Shown: in pieces, positions 16,631 through 25,359 of the stretch
Layout of the letters: each line of letters begins with the position of its first letter
Numbering within the stretch: the stretch's first letter is position 1
Assembly (NCBI GenBank): GCA_015258095.1
Contig: JABZIV010000012.1
Span: 1-52,243, forward strand
Source of the DNA: Lachnospiraceae bacterium
Lineage (GTDB): Bacteria; Bacillota; Clostridia; Lachnospirales; Lachnospiraceae
Length of the DNA: 52,243 bases
Direction of reading: 5' to 3'
Program-made: the position numbers and the translations under genes
Notes under the pieces: model-generated
Databases searched by the model: none
The model's input: the letters and a program-made list of their open reading frames with translations, nothing else
Told to the model about the DNA's origin: nothing

Positions 16631-17890
16631 TTATCTATAGCAAGCACTAAAGGCGGGACGCATTTCTTCTATAAGCCGGCGGGACAATCCTAAAGCCATA
16701 GCTCGTTTCTCCCAGTTTTCTTGTACAACAGTCAGAATATTTTTTGCATAAGCCGTTGCGTCAGTCTTGGATATCCCGAATCGGACAGACGCCTCTATAG
16801 CAAGGTCAATGTTGATACTATTATCCTCTTCATCAACATTTAAAGATAGTTCGTCTCCATAAGGAACGGGATTTACATCGTAAAGAGGCGAGAGTTCCCA
16901 GCCATTTTCTGTGAAAATGAAAGCATGATTTCGTAGATGATCATCCGTGTTACTAACAGCCATATAAAAAACAATACGTTTCCAAAGTTCAATCAAATCC
17001 CGCTTAGGTTGTGCTCCATAGGATTTTATAAAAGCCGCTATATCCAGATAACTTGTCCCGTCTTCCGCAGAAGCTCCATCTGTTTTTCCAAGCAAAGTCA
17101 TAGCAGAAGCAAAGTGTACCCGCTTGTTTAAAATACGATCAAAACGTTTAACCAGATAGGTGCTTCCGAGATTGGAAAATTTTTCAAGTTTTGCCTCCGG
17201 AACGTGTAGACCGCAGATCTCTGCCAAATCATGTGTTACCATTTCCCATGCTCCGCTATCATTTTCATCATTCTTGGAAGGGAATTTTGCAATCCAAAGT
17301 TGTTCTTTCGGATCTATCACAGTAGCTTTTGGTCTGGCACCGCCAAGAGATGAGCCCGGTCTTATTAATTGGTTTAACCATTTTTCAGATAAAGCAGTAT
17401 CCTCATTTTCAAAATTTCTGGAGGCTTCCTCTAAAGTCCGAAGACTTGCCCAAGGCGGTGCAGCTGTTTCTTTATCATCTGAAAGGAAGGCCCCATTTGA
17501 CTCTGTTTTAAATCGAATTCCTCCCAGCCTTGTTTCATCATATACCCCCAGCAGATAATCACTGTCATAGAGTTTAGCCGGTTTACGACCTTCCTTTCCT
17601 GCCAAAATTCTTTCGCGTTTATTCATTAGAACACGCCCCCAACGGTCGGGAGAAGAATCTGAAAACAGTCCAAAGATTGTTTTGCCGAAGGGATATTGTC
17701 TTCCGGAATATGGCATAAGTTCAGGATCCAATGTGATTTTTAGCGATGTCTTTTTGAGCCACTCTTTGTCATATTCAAAGGAATAAGATTCCCCGCCCTT
17801 CAAGCTATTAACATAGAGGATTCCCATTAGTGCTGGATTCTGCATGCTAAAGTCATCGTAGACGAAAATTGTCTTTTCTTTAGATACCAC
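16631..17890 (-). CDS. hipA: HipA-family serine/threonine kinase toxin
   Basis: 419 aa. The HipA N-terminal subdomain (GILYVNSLKGGESYSFEYD) is followed by the kinase. Visible are the P-loop GSSLGGARPK at 179-188, the catalytic loop SNTDDHLRNHAF at 313-324, and the metal-binding DVNP at 338-341. HipA kinases phosphorylate targets such as glutamyl-tRNA synthetase and cause growth arrest. The start is GTG at 17890, with AAGGAGG eight bases upstream inside hipB; it overlaps the hipB stop by one base. The pair therefore forms a coupled toxin-antitoxin unit, with antitoxin first. Confidence 0.9.
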   Translation of the reverse strand: MVSKEKTIFVYDDFSMQNPALMGILYVNSLKGGESYSFEYDKEWLKKTSLKITLDPELMPYSGRQYPFGKTIFGLFSDSSPDRWGRVLMNKRERILAGKEGRKPAKLYDSDYLLGVYDETRLGGIRFKTESNGAFLSDDKETAAPPWASLRTLEEASRNFENEDTALSEKWLNQLIRPGSSLGGARPKATVIDPKEQLWIAKFPSKNDENDSGAWEMVTHDLAEICGLHVPEAKLEKFSNLGSTYLVKRFDRILNKRVHFASAMTLLGKTDGASAEDGTSYLDIAAFIKSYGAQPKRDLIELWKRIVFYMAVSNTDDHLRNHAFIFTENGWELSPLYDVNPVPYGDELSLNVDEEDNSINIDLAIEASVRFGISKTDATAYAKNILTVVQENWEKRAMALGLSRRLIEEMRPAFSACYR

Positions 17891-18210
17891 TATTTATTCC
17901 TCCTTGGTGCACGCTTTCTTGTTATCAGATTCAAATCTTGAATTTGCCTACCAAGCGCATCATCCTTTGCAAGCAGTAGAAGATCTTTGTCAAGATTGTT
18001 TAGAGCGTGCAAAACTGCTGCGTAGATTCCCATTGCTACGGATGGGTCGCCTTTTTCAACCTTCCACAAAGATGCTCGGCTGATTCCTGCACGTTCTGCG
18101 GTCAGTTCCGAAGATAGGCTTCGTCTGAGTCTGGCAAGTTTAATCTGCTCACCCATATTTTTTAGTATTTCTTCCGTTCCCGGAAGTATGTTATATGCCG
18201 CTTTCTTCAT
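17890..18210 (-). CDS. hipB: HipB-like XRE antitoxin
   Basis: 106 aa from the ATG at 18210 (a GTG four codons earlier is possible). A helix-turn-helix at about residues 20-75 (GEQIKLARLRRSLSSELTAERAGISRASLWKVEKGDPS) is typical of Cro/XRE antitoxins. The basic tail (LITRKRAPRRNK) is unusual in its charge. It precedes hipA and would bind both HipA and its own promoter, giving autoregulation. The AT-rich region just upstream contains a TATAAT and partial palindromes that could be operators. Confidence 0.87.
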   Translation of the reverse strand: MKKAAYNILPGTEEILKNMGEQIKLARLRRSLSSELTAERAGISRASLWKVEKGDPSVAMGIYAAVLHALNNLDKDLLLLAKDDALGRQIQDLNLITRKRAPRRNK

Positions 18211-18237
18211 ACTATTCACCACTTATTAATGTTTTCT

Positions 18238-18266
18238 ATTATAAACAATATATCATGTTTTATTAA
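18238..18266 (-). promoter_or_regulatory. Candidate hipBA promoter
   Basis: On the minus strand a perfect -10 TATAAT (18238-18243) lies 17 bases from a weak -35 TTAATA (18261-18266). The -10 ends 27 bases before the hipB ATG. The flanking DNA is rich in short palindromes (TTAATATTAA-like) expected of a HipB operator. Confidence 0.45.
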
Positions 18267-18367
18267 TATTAGTATACATAAACAAACAGCAAGCGCAAGC
18301 TTTTGTTCAACCACTTCCCTTGCACTGTGCATTCTATAATCCACTCACGTTCTTCGGATTACTTTTT

Positions 18368-18397
18368 AAACAAGATACCAGGCGCTTTGCGAGTGAT
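18368..18397. repeat. Dispersed repeat copy C
   Basis: AAACAAGATACCAGGCGCTT followed by TGCGAGTGAT aligns with copy B at 18609-18638 with about six differences over 30 bases. Region 18270-18446 is otherwise without a recognisable gene. Confidence 0.35.
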
Positions 18398-18446
18398 ATT
18401 CGTTAAAAACAAAATATCTTATGCTTGTCTACACCACTTATTCAGA

Positions 18447-18481
18447 ATAAAAAAACAGTAATGACGTTTCCATCATTACTG
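18447..18481 (-). terminator. Rho-independent terminator of tRNA-Arg
   Basis: On the minus strand CAGTAATGA and TCATTACTG form a 9-bp stem with an eight-base loop, followed by seven or more T. It lies directly after the tRNA. Confidence 0.85.
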
Positions 18482-18489
18482 CCTAAAAA

Positions 18490-18561
18490 TGTTCTCAGCG
18501 GGAATCGAACCCACAACTAGTGCTTAGGAGGCGCTTGTTATATCCATTTAACTATGAGAAC
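18490..18561 (-). tRNA. tRNA-Arg (anticodon CCU)
   Basis: The minus strand folds as a cloverleaf: acceptor GTTCTCA/TGAGAAC perfect 7 bp, D-arm GTTA/TAAC, anticodon loop CTCCTAA with anticodon CCT reading AGG, and T-arm GTGGG-TTCGATT-CCCGC. The anticodon stem has one C-A mismatch. The 3' CCA is not encoded. A terminator follows. The neighbouring hipBA and truncated regulator may mark a past integration next to this tRNA, but no attachment repeat was found. Confidence 0.88.
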
Positions 18562-18608
18562 GCGATTTCTCTTTCATTCTAGCATAGGATGAGAATCTGT
18601 CAATTCCA

Positions 18609-18638
18609 AAACGAGATACCGCACGCTTCGCGAGTCAT
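18609..18638. repeat. Dispersed repeat copy B
   Basis: AACGAGATACCGCAC matches copy A at 361 exactly over 15 bases, and the longer context matches copy C at 18368. It lies between the tRNA and the terminator of the membrane-protein operon. Confidence 0.4.
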
Positions 18639-18642
18639 GAAG

Positions 18643-18667
18643 AAAAAGTGCCTCCTGAAAAGGAGGC
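18643..18667 (-). terminator. Terminator of the three-gene membrane operon
   Basis: On the minus strand GCCTCC, a six-base loop and GGAGGC are followed by ACTTTTTCTT, ten bases after the stop of the 18678-20165 gene. Confidence 0.8.
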
Positions 18668-18677
18668 GACTCTACTC

Positions 18678-20165
18678 CTATTTCCCGTAAAAACAGTTCA
18701 GTTTCCGCTCTTTAAGAATAGAAAAAGCCTTTAGGATTCTCTCTTTCCCGTGACGATATTCATAGAGTCTTTCCAGCTCTTCTTCGTCCATATCTTCGAT
18801 TCGATTCACAGAGTGAAGCATCGTTTCATAATGAAGCCTGCGATAAGGCGCCTTCAGTAGTTCCGTCTTAGCCGTATAGAGAGTCCCGCCTAAAAAGAGA
18901 AGGGTGATTCCTATGGAAATGATTTGAGGCAATGCCCTCCGCGGTTCAGCTTTCTTATCCTTATCTCCTTCCATCTTCCCGCTCTCCGCACTACTTTCCA
19001 CTCTCGTTCCCTGTCCTCTCACTGTTTTCAAATACAAAAGAAGTAGAGCCCCGAGTAAGGCGCTTTGATACTGCAAAGCATAACGGCTCTGCACGGCATA
19101 TTCCGGACGGAGAAAAATGTATCTGGACAGGAAAACCAGAGCAAAGCTAAGGAGACCATGGAGAAGAAGGAGCGCCGGAAAAAGCCCTGTCAGACTCTTG
19201 TCCTTCTCTTTTCCTGGAATACAGTCGTCGTTCGAATCCTTTTCTCCAAAAAACAAATCCTTCAAGAAGAAAAGCGCCATAAGGAGGAAAAAGAGAAGAA
19301 TCAAGCTCCCCAAGAGAAAGAGTTGCTTTCCCTGTACTGCCCCGCTCGATAGCCACTCCTCCAAGTTTTCTCCGGAGAAAAGTAAAGAAGAAAAACCGAA
19401 GCCGAAAAACTTCAGCACAAAAGTCATTTTCGTGAGCAAGACTTCCTTCAGAGAAATGCTTTTCGCCCCGGCATATTCATAGACCGCATAATGATTACTG
19501 AGAAAATAGAGGAAGGTCGAAACAAAGCTCGAAAGAAGTAAAACGAGGCTCCCTCTTTTGTCCCGGATTTTACCGGCTAAGAACAAAAAGAAAAGAGAGA
19601 GAATGGTCGCACCGTAAACCGCAATAGCATAAGGCCCTCCCGTAAGTAGGAAGAGGAAGGGAAAAACGGAGAGCGATAAAAGAGAACTTCCTTTCCCGAC
19701 TCTTTCGGAAAGCAGATAGAAAAAGAGATAAAAAAGCGCAAAAGAAAGAAAATGCGCATATCCCGAGCCGTTCAAGAGCATTTCCCACTTATTTAGGCTG
19801 TAGAAAATGAGTAAAATGGCAACGCTGAAAAAAATGCCTATCCTTCGCTTTGCCATAAAGAGAAGGAGCGGAATACTCATAAGAAACAGACCGAAAAGCC
19901 CAAGGAAGCGATCAAACGTAATCGAATAATGGAAAAAAGCAATATTGATTTCCCGAAAAAGGAAGCTCACGGGTATTCTCGTCAAGATGTCCTTCGTCAG
20001 TAAGTCATGGAAAGAGAAAGGCTTTCCCAAATACGAATTCGTCAGACGGATATAGTCGGAATAGACGATATCCGCGCTGGCGGACAGGATATAAAAGCCG
20101 AGAAATACCGTGCAAAGAATCGAAACAAAGAAAAGGAACGGAGTGCGAAACTTTTCTTTACTCAT
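18678..20165 (-). CDS. Polytopic membrane protein of unknown function (operon gene 3)
   Basis: 495 aa with about 10-11 hydrophobic helices. An N-terminal helix is followed by an extracytoplasmic loop (SASADIVYSDYIRLTNSYLG), many helices, then a charged cytoplasmic C-terminal tail with MDEEELERLYEYRHGKERI. The layout resembles membrane-embedded glycosyltransferases of the GT-C type, but I see no clear catalytic motif. Its start overlaps the end of the upstream membrane gene by 8 bases, so translation is coupled. It is the last gene before a terminator. Function not recognised. Confidence 0.75.
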   Translation of the reverse strand: MSKEKFRTPFLFFVSILCTVFLGFYILSASADIVYSDYIRLTNSYLGKPFSFHDLLTKDILTRIPVSFLFREINIAFFHYSITFDRFLGLFGLFLMSIPLLLFMAKRRIGIFFSVAILLIFYSLNKWEMLLNGSGYAHFLSFALFYLFFYLLSERVGKGSSLLSLSVFPFLFLLTGGPYAIAVYGATILSLFFLFLAGKIRDKRGSLVLLLSSFVSTFLYFLSNHYAVYEYAGAKSISLKEVLLTKMTFVLKFFGFGFSSLLFSGENLEEWLSSGAVQGKQLFLLGSLILLFFLLMALFFLKDLFFGEKDSNDDCIPGKEKDKSLTGLFPALLLLHGLLSFALVFLSRYIFLRPEYAVQSRYALQYQSALLGALLLLYLKTVRGQGTRVESSAESGKMEGDKDKKAEPRRALPQIISIGITLLFLGGTLYTAKTELLKAPYRRLHYETMLHSVNRIEDMDEEELERLYEYRHGKERILKAFSILKERKLNCFYGK

Positions 20166-21966
20166 GGAAAACCTCCCCCGTAATATCCCTGTAAGCTCTT
20201 TGTTCCGGCACTTCCTCGAGAACCAGACTGTTCTTCCGGTTTGCGTCCTTCGGAAGCCTTGTCAAATCCTGTATAAAATGAATCTTCGTACCGTGGCCGC
20301 TGAAATCCTCGTCAAAAACCTGAAAGAAAGTATCTCCGTAGAACTTACTCATCTTGTATTTGTTTTCCAAAATATAAACCTGCTTCCCAAGAACGCTCCC
20401 TCTGCCATATTTCTCAATCGTTTGCTCGGCAAGAGAATTCATGCGGTCCTGGTCCTCCCAGAAATAAATCTGCGGAAAATAGGAACGGTAGTAGCGCTCC
20501 ACCGGAAGGCGCAGGCAAATAAAGGCCAGGCAGAAAATCGTACCGAGCGGCAGCCTGCTCACGCCCAGCAAATACGAAAAATAGAGGAGAGAAGCCGCAA
20601 AACTCACATAAACCCAGCGCATTTCCACGCGAATCGTCACGGAAGAAGAACCGATACATAGCGCAATAAAAAGCAAAAAGAGAATATTGTTTCCGATAAA
20701 GGTACGAAGGCGGGCGAGTTTCACGCGCTTTTGCTCGTTTCTTAAGTTATTCACCGATTCACTTACCGAATTGTTTACTAAATCTTTTGTAGCCTTCTTT
20801 CCTATACTGTTTTCTATGCTGCTTCCACTGCCGCTTTCCATACCGCTTCCTGCATTTCTTCCTGCGCTTTTCTCCGTCTTGAAAATGCGGACGAGCGCAA
20901 AAATCAGGCAGAGCAGTACCGTGAAAGCCAGTACGGCAATCGATGCATAGACCAGTTTTCGCATATCCGGACTGACCTTCTCCCAAGGGATTCCGTTCAG
21001 GTGCTCCGGTCCCTTCTGAAAACCGAAGATATAGTAAACTTCAGCGAAGGCATTTTGGAGGGCATCGGTAAGTTTAAAGCTTTCCGTAACTTCCGTGCCT
21101 CCCGTCCCCTTAGGCACGAAAGAGCCAATCGCAAACTTACGGATAGCATAAAAAAGAAAAGCTTGAGCAAGAGGGAGGATATAAGGAAGATGCGAAGTAA
21201 AGAAAAATATCTTCTTTTTCTTCTCTTTTTGTTCCCTTTCTTTCCGCTCCGCTTCGACAGTGTCTTGTCCTGCTCTATCTCTGTCTGTCTGTCCTTGATG
21301 TCCCTCATTTTTTCCTCCTGTCAAAATCTTCGCTTTCCCTGCTCTTCCTCTGAAAAGCAGCGGCACATAGAATAAGGGTAAGAGCGCAATATAGCGCTCA
21401 TGCGTAAATACAAGTAAAAAGAAAAAGAGATGAGAAAACACAAGGTTTCGCAGAAAATGCTTTTCTTCATTTAACTCTTGATACAGGAAATAAAGGGTAA
21501 GGAGCGAAAAGCCCAGTGCCAAGGTTTCCAGTATCCCGAGCGCCTGCGCAATCTGATAATACGCAAAATGCGCAGAGAGAAAAACAACACTGAGAAAGAG
21601 CGGAATCAGCTTCTTTCCTTTGGAAACCACCCAAGAAAAATAGCAAAGGAAACAGGCTAAAAGGCCATTCAATGCCACATTAAAGTACCAGTAACGGTTG
21701 GGATCATTTCCCACAAAGACCATCTCAATATAACTGAGCGCCCAGTACACCGGACGAAAACGCACGGCATTTCCGATAGGGAAACTAAAGGTGAAGAAAT
21801 CCTGCTCCCGAAAGAAGGAGAATAAATATAAATCATCCATATACAGTGCCTTGATATGGATATGTCGATTGACATAGAAGGCAAAGCCCATAATCAGAAG
21901 AAAGGAAACGGCAAAATACAGGATTTGCATTCCTTTGTTTTTTCTTTCCTCCACCTTTTCCTGCAT
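20158..21966 (-). CDS. Polytopic membrane protein, GT-C-like (operon gene 2)
   Basis: 602 aa. The ATG at 21966 overlaps the previous stop (TAATG) and has AAAGGAGGG upstream; a longer frame exists but would read through the neighbour. After TM1 comes IKALYMDDLYLFSFF, an acidic loop placed like the catalytic DD/DE of GT-C glycosyltransferases, then VRFRPVYWALSYIE and about 10 helices. A cytoplasmic insert contains low-complexity Ser/Gly/Asn sequence (GSGMESGSGSSIENS). The C-terminal extracytoplasmic part (RYYRSYFPQIYFWEDQDRM) is hydrophilic. A role in moving lipid-linked sugars onto a surface polymer is possible but inferred. Confidence 0.75.
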   Translation of the reverse strand: MQEKVEERKNKGMQILYFAVSFLLIMGFAFYVNRHIHIKALYMDDLYLFSFFREQDFFTFSFPIGNAVRFRPVYWALSYIEMVFVGNDPNRYWYFNVALNGLLACFLCYFSWVVSKGKKLIPLFLSVVFLSAHFAYYQIAQALGILETLALGFSLLTLYFLYQELNEEKHFLRNLVFSHLFFFLLVFTHERYIALLPLFYVPLLFRGRAGKAKILTGGKNEGHQGQTDRDRAGQDTVEAERKEREQKEKKKKIFFFTSHLPYILPLAQAFLFYAIRKFAIGSFVPKGTGGTEVTESFKLTDALQNAFAEVYYIFGFQKGPEHLNGIPWEKVSPDMRKLVYASIAVLAFTVLLCLIFALVRIFKTEKSAGRNAGSGMESGSGSSIENSIGKKATKDLVNNSVSESVNNLRNEQKRVKLARLRTFIGNNILFLLFIALCIGSSSVTIRVEMRWVYVSFAASLLYFSYLLGVSRLPLGTIFCLAFICLRLPVERYYRSYFPQIYFWEDQDRMNSLAEQTIEKYGRGSVLGKQVYILENKYKMSKFYGDTFFQVFDEDFSGHGTKIHFIQDLTRLPKDANRKNSLVLEEVPEQRAYRDITGEVFHE

Positions 21967-24257
21967 TACTTTGCCCTCCTTTCGATCCACTCCGAAACCG
22001 TATCCGCATCCCTTCTTTCTTTCGAAGAAAGTGCAGGATACGGCTCTTCTCTCCATGCATATTCTAAGCGAGGCTGGTTCACTTTCACAAGGAGGTATTC
22101 CGGAAGACTCTCTTGCTTTTTTGTTAAATTTGCAAATTCCGGCTCTGTCAGGATGCCAAGATTTGCCATTTGTATGAGCATTTCCTTCGCTCTCTCTTCC
22201 CTCTCCTCCTCCAGGAAAGATTTTTCCATGTAAATATAATCCGTCTTGGCCCATTTTAAAAACCAGGCAAAGTAAAGCGAATCATCAAAGAGACCGGGAC
22301 TTCCTCCGGAGCCTTCCACATCCGTAATGCTCTCCACTGCACAGGGAATCCGAAAACATTCCGGTGTTTCCGAAACGGCAAGGACATGATTTCTCGGGTT
22401 TTCCGCCATTTTCAAAAAGAGAGGCAGACTTCCCCGCTCCGCCTGCTTCTCCATTTCCACGGAAAAGTGATCATAATAGCCCTTATTTACCGGATCAATC
22501 GGTGTGAAGCCTACTGCTCCCGCCCAGGAAGTAACGAGGGTTGTGAGGACAGCCGCAACGTAAAGGAACGGGAAAATCATTTTCTGAAATGGAGAAAAAC
22601 GCATCTTTGTGCCGGAGAACGCAAGGAGCAATGCCAGACACTCCCATAAGATATAGTAATTCCCGTCAATTTGCCAAAGCATCAGGAAACTGAGAAGCGA
22701 AAAGAACGTAAGAAGCAGAAAGACCGGAAGCAAAACGCATGATGCTGTACTTCCCGCACTCCTTTGCACCGCGTTCTTCACAAATTTTCCCCTTACAAAG
22801 GAAGCGTATGCACTCACTTTACAACAGATTTCTCTAAATCCTTGTCGTAAAGCAAGATACAAAAGGAAGGGAAACGCTGCACCGCTCCAGGCGATACTGA
22901 CGTGTGCCATATCCTCCCCCACCGGATAAAAGAGAAAACAAAAAACACGCTTTGTAAATGAAAAAAGTGCTTCTCCTCCGCTTTTCTCCCCGCTGTAATC
23001 CACATGCGCATCCAAATTGAAGGGCCACTTCACCCGAAAGCCTATTGCCTTAAAGATTCCGGTAAAGGTCGTCGAAAAAGGGAGACCTGTGATGAGAAAG
23101 GTGCGCAGTGTAACGATAGATGTGAAGAAAAGCGCACAAAGGAAGAGCGGGGTCGACCCCTCACGCGAACTCCCCAATAAGGAAAAGTGTTTCTTCCCCT
23201 CCTTTTCAAAAAAGAAAAATGAGGCAAGCTTCCCTGAAAGAAGACTATCGAAGAAAAAGCCTATCAGCAGTAGGGTACTAAAAACCACTGCGGTCGGTTT
23301 CAAACTATAGGAGAAAAGCAGCATGGCCAAACTGTTCTTCCTCTCCCCTCTTTCATAGAAATAAAGACTCATCAGTTGAACAAGCAGGGTTAAATTGTCC
23401 GTTTTCGCCGTGATAGCCATGTTTCCGACAGAACTCAGGAAGAAAAAGAAGAAGAGAAGAAGAGTCGGATTGCCGGTTCTCTTCCGTGCCAGCAGGTACA
23501 AAAAAAAGGCAATCGACAGATAAATCCAAATCTGAAAAGCCAGTAAAAATCCATATCCGGGGAGAAAGGACAAAGGCGCAGAGAGGAGTTCCAGACCCTT
23601 GGGATAACTGTACACCGCATTTAACATACCATGTGCGGAAAAGAACGCTTGCAAAACGGAGAATACCCCGTGACTGCCCTTTTCCGGTGAAAATAATATG
23701 TAGGCACTCCGAAGACCGTAGCGGAGAGAATCATAATCCAGCGCAATATTACTGCGGTTCATCTGTATCAAAATAAAGGGCAGAACAAAAAGCAGACTGT
23801 AATTGCAAGACACGGAAGAAAGAAAAGCACGCAGCTTTCTTCCGAAATAAGTGAATTTCCCTGAAAGCAGAAAGCCGAAGAGGGAGGCAAGGAAGAAAAA
23901 GTAGAGGAAAGAAACGAGAAGCGGTAAGAAGAATCGATGAAGATACGCAGACAGGAGAAGCGGAAAAAGAAAGAAGGCAAAATAGGAAAACCGTGCCTTC
24001 TCCGATTCCGCTTCGGATTTCTCCCTGAATTTCTTTCCGCATCGCTTCGCTATAAAAACTGCCAGACAATAAAGAAAGAGAAGCCCTACTTCTCCTAATG
24101 CACAGAGACTTTTCTTTTCCAGTAAGCGAGTCAAATTCCCACTATCCACAAAAAAACGGCAAAAAGAATTGAGCAAAAAGAAAAGCAAGCAGCGAGAAAA
24201 CAGCTCTTCTCCCCACTTGCTTTTCCTGCTATTCCTATTGCCCTGCTGCGCAATCAT
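21966..24257 (-). CDS. Large polytopic membrane protein, GT-C-like (operon gene 1)
   Basis: 763 aa with about 12-14 helices and unusual phenylalanine-rich segments (LLFFFFFFLSSVGN). An extracytoplasmic motif NIALDYDSLRYGLRSAYIL follows an early helix, in the position of the catalytic acid of GT-C enzymes. The C-terminal 150 residues are hydrophilic and hold an acidic coiled segment (EKSFLEEEREERAKEML). It starts 20 bases after the proline racemase stop, with GGAAAG before the ATG, so readthrough from that gene is likely. Not recognised beyond the general architecture. Confidence 0.75.
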   Translation of the reverse strand: MIAQQGNRNSRKSKWGEELFSRCLLFFLLNSFCRFFVDSGNLTRLLEKKSLCALGEVGLLFLYCLAVFIAKRCGKKFREKSEAESEKARFSYFAFFLFPLLLSAYLHRFFLPLLVSFLYFFFLASLFGFLLSGKFTYFGRKLRAFLSSVSCNYSLLFVLPFILIQMNRSNIALDYDSLRYGLRSAYILFSPEKGSHGVFSVLQAFFSAHGMLNAVYSYPKGLELLSAPLSFLPGYGFLLAFQIWIYLSIAFFLYLLARKRTGNPTLLLFFFFFLSSVGNMAITAKTDNLTLLVQLMSLYFYERGERKNSLAMLLFSYSLKPTAVVFSTLLLIGFFFDSLLSGKLASFFFFEKEGKKHFSLLGSSREGSTPLFLCALFFTSIVTLRTFLITGLPFSTTFTGIFKAIGFRVKWPFNLDAHVDYSGEKSGGEALFSFTKRVFCFLFYPVGEDMAHVSIAWSGAAFPFLLYLALRQGFREICCKVSAYASFVRGKFVKNAVQRSAGSTASCVLLPVFLLLTFFSLLSFLMLWQIDGNYYILWECLALLLAFSGTKMRFSPFQKMIFPFLYVAAVLTTLVTSWAGAVGFTPIDPVNKGYYDHFSVEMEKQAERGSLPLFLKMAENPRNHVLAVSETPECFRIPCAVESITDVEGSGGSPGLFDDSLYFAWFLKWAKTDYIYMEKSFLEEEREERAKEMLIQMANLGILTEPEFANLTKKQESLPEYLLVKVNQPRLEYAWREEPYPALSSKERRDADTVSEWIERRAK

Positions 24258-24277
24258 CTTTCGAACTTTCCGCTACC

Positions 24278-25285
24278 CTATTTCAGGATAAATCCATACT
24301 TCACAGGGTCTGTTTCATCAATCACGAAGTGATTGAATCCGGTAATATAAGCGGAACCGGTAATCTGCGGAATCACTGCATCATACTCTCCCACTTTCGC
24401 TTTTCCTACAATTTCTCCTTCAAAAATCGTGCCCAGTATGGACTCATAGAAGAATTTCTCTCCCATCTTAAGCTCTCCCTTTGCAAAAAGGGTTGCCATC
24501 TTTGCCGAAGTTCCCGTTCCACAAGGAGAACGATCAACCTGTCCCTGTCCAAATACAACACAGTTCTTTAACGTAGCGCCTTTTGTCTCGGTCTTTGACC
24601 ACCACTCTACGAGGTCAACGCTGTGAATATGAGGAAGCTCCGGATGCTGTACCGGAATCTCTTTATTAATGATGTCACGAAGCTGGATGCCTAAGTCCTG
24701 TAACTTTGCCGCATTCTCCGGAACGATCTCCAAACCAACCTGCTCCGCCTTCACGATAGCGAAGAAAGAACCGCCGAAAGAGATGTCGAAACGAATCTTG
24801 CCATAGCCCGGAAGCTCCACTTCCTGATCTTTCTTGTATAAGAAAGCGGGAACATTCGTGAAGCTGACTTTCTTCGCTTTCCCGTCTTCTACAAAGACCT
24901 GTCCGTGAATCAGGCCGGCAGGTGCTTCCTGCACTACCTTCGTCACAGGCTCCGTTACGGGAACCATTCCGGTCTCCACTGCAACGGTCATTGCCCCGAT
25001 GGTCCCATGTCCGCACATGTTCAGATATCCGCCGCCATCCATGAAGATGATGCCATAGTCCGCCTCATCCACAGTCGGCTGTGTCAAAATAGAACCGAAC
25101 ATATCCTTATGTCCTCTCGGCTCCAACATAATTGCCGTACGCAGATAATCCAGATTGTCCTCCAACCACTGTTTCTTCTCCGGCATACTCTTTCCCGGAA
25201 TCTTCGGTACACCGCCTACAACCACTCTGGTAGCTTCTCCGGCTGTATGCGAATCCACTGCGTGAATACTCTTGATAAATTTCAT
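24278..25285 (-). CDS. prdF: Proline racemase family enzyme
   Basis: 335 aa. Both catalytic cysteines of proline racemase are present: C91 in NMCGHGTIGAM and C255 in DRSPCGTGTSA, which separates it from hydroxyproline dehydratases and epimerase variants lacking one of them. It interconverts L- and D-proline by two-base proton transfer without a cofactor. In Stickland fermenters it feeds D-proline reductase. The selenoprotein reductase genes prdA/prdB are not in the window. GGAGGAG lies eight bases before the ATG, and a TATAAT at 25342-25347 could be the -10 of its own promoter. A TauE/SafE permease is encoded just upstream. Confidence 0.88.
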   Translation of the reverse strand: MKFIKSIHAVDSHTAGEATRVVVGGVPKIPGKSMPEKKQWLEDNLDYLRTAIMLEPRGHKDMFGSILTQPTVDEADYGIIFMDGGGYLNMCGHGTIGAMTVAVETGMVPVTEPVTKVVQEAPAGLIHGQVFVEDGKAKKVSFTNVPAFLYKKDQEVELPGYGKIRFDISFGGSFFAIVKAEQVGLEIVPENAAKLQDLGIQLRDIINKEIPVQHPELPHIHSVDLVEWWSKTETKGATLKNCVVFGQGQVDRSPCGTGTSAKMATLFAKGELKMGEKFFYESILGTIFEGEIVGKAKVGEYDAVIPQITGSAYITGFNHFVIDETDPVKYGFILK

Positions 25286-25359
25286 CGTTTTTCTCCTCCA
25301 TTTTTATTGTGTGAAACTGACACGTACTCCTTACGAATACCATTATACACAGTTAAGGT

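Noticed and set aside
21967..22254. 96-codon longer start for the 602-aa membrane protein
   Set aside because: It would overlap the upstream gene deeply; TAATG with AAAGGAGGG marks the true start.
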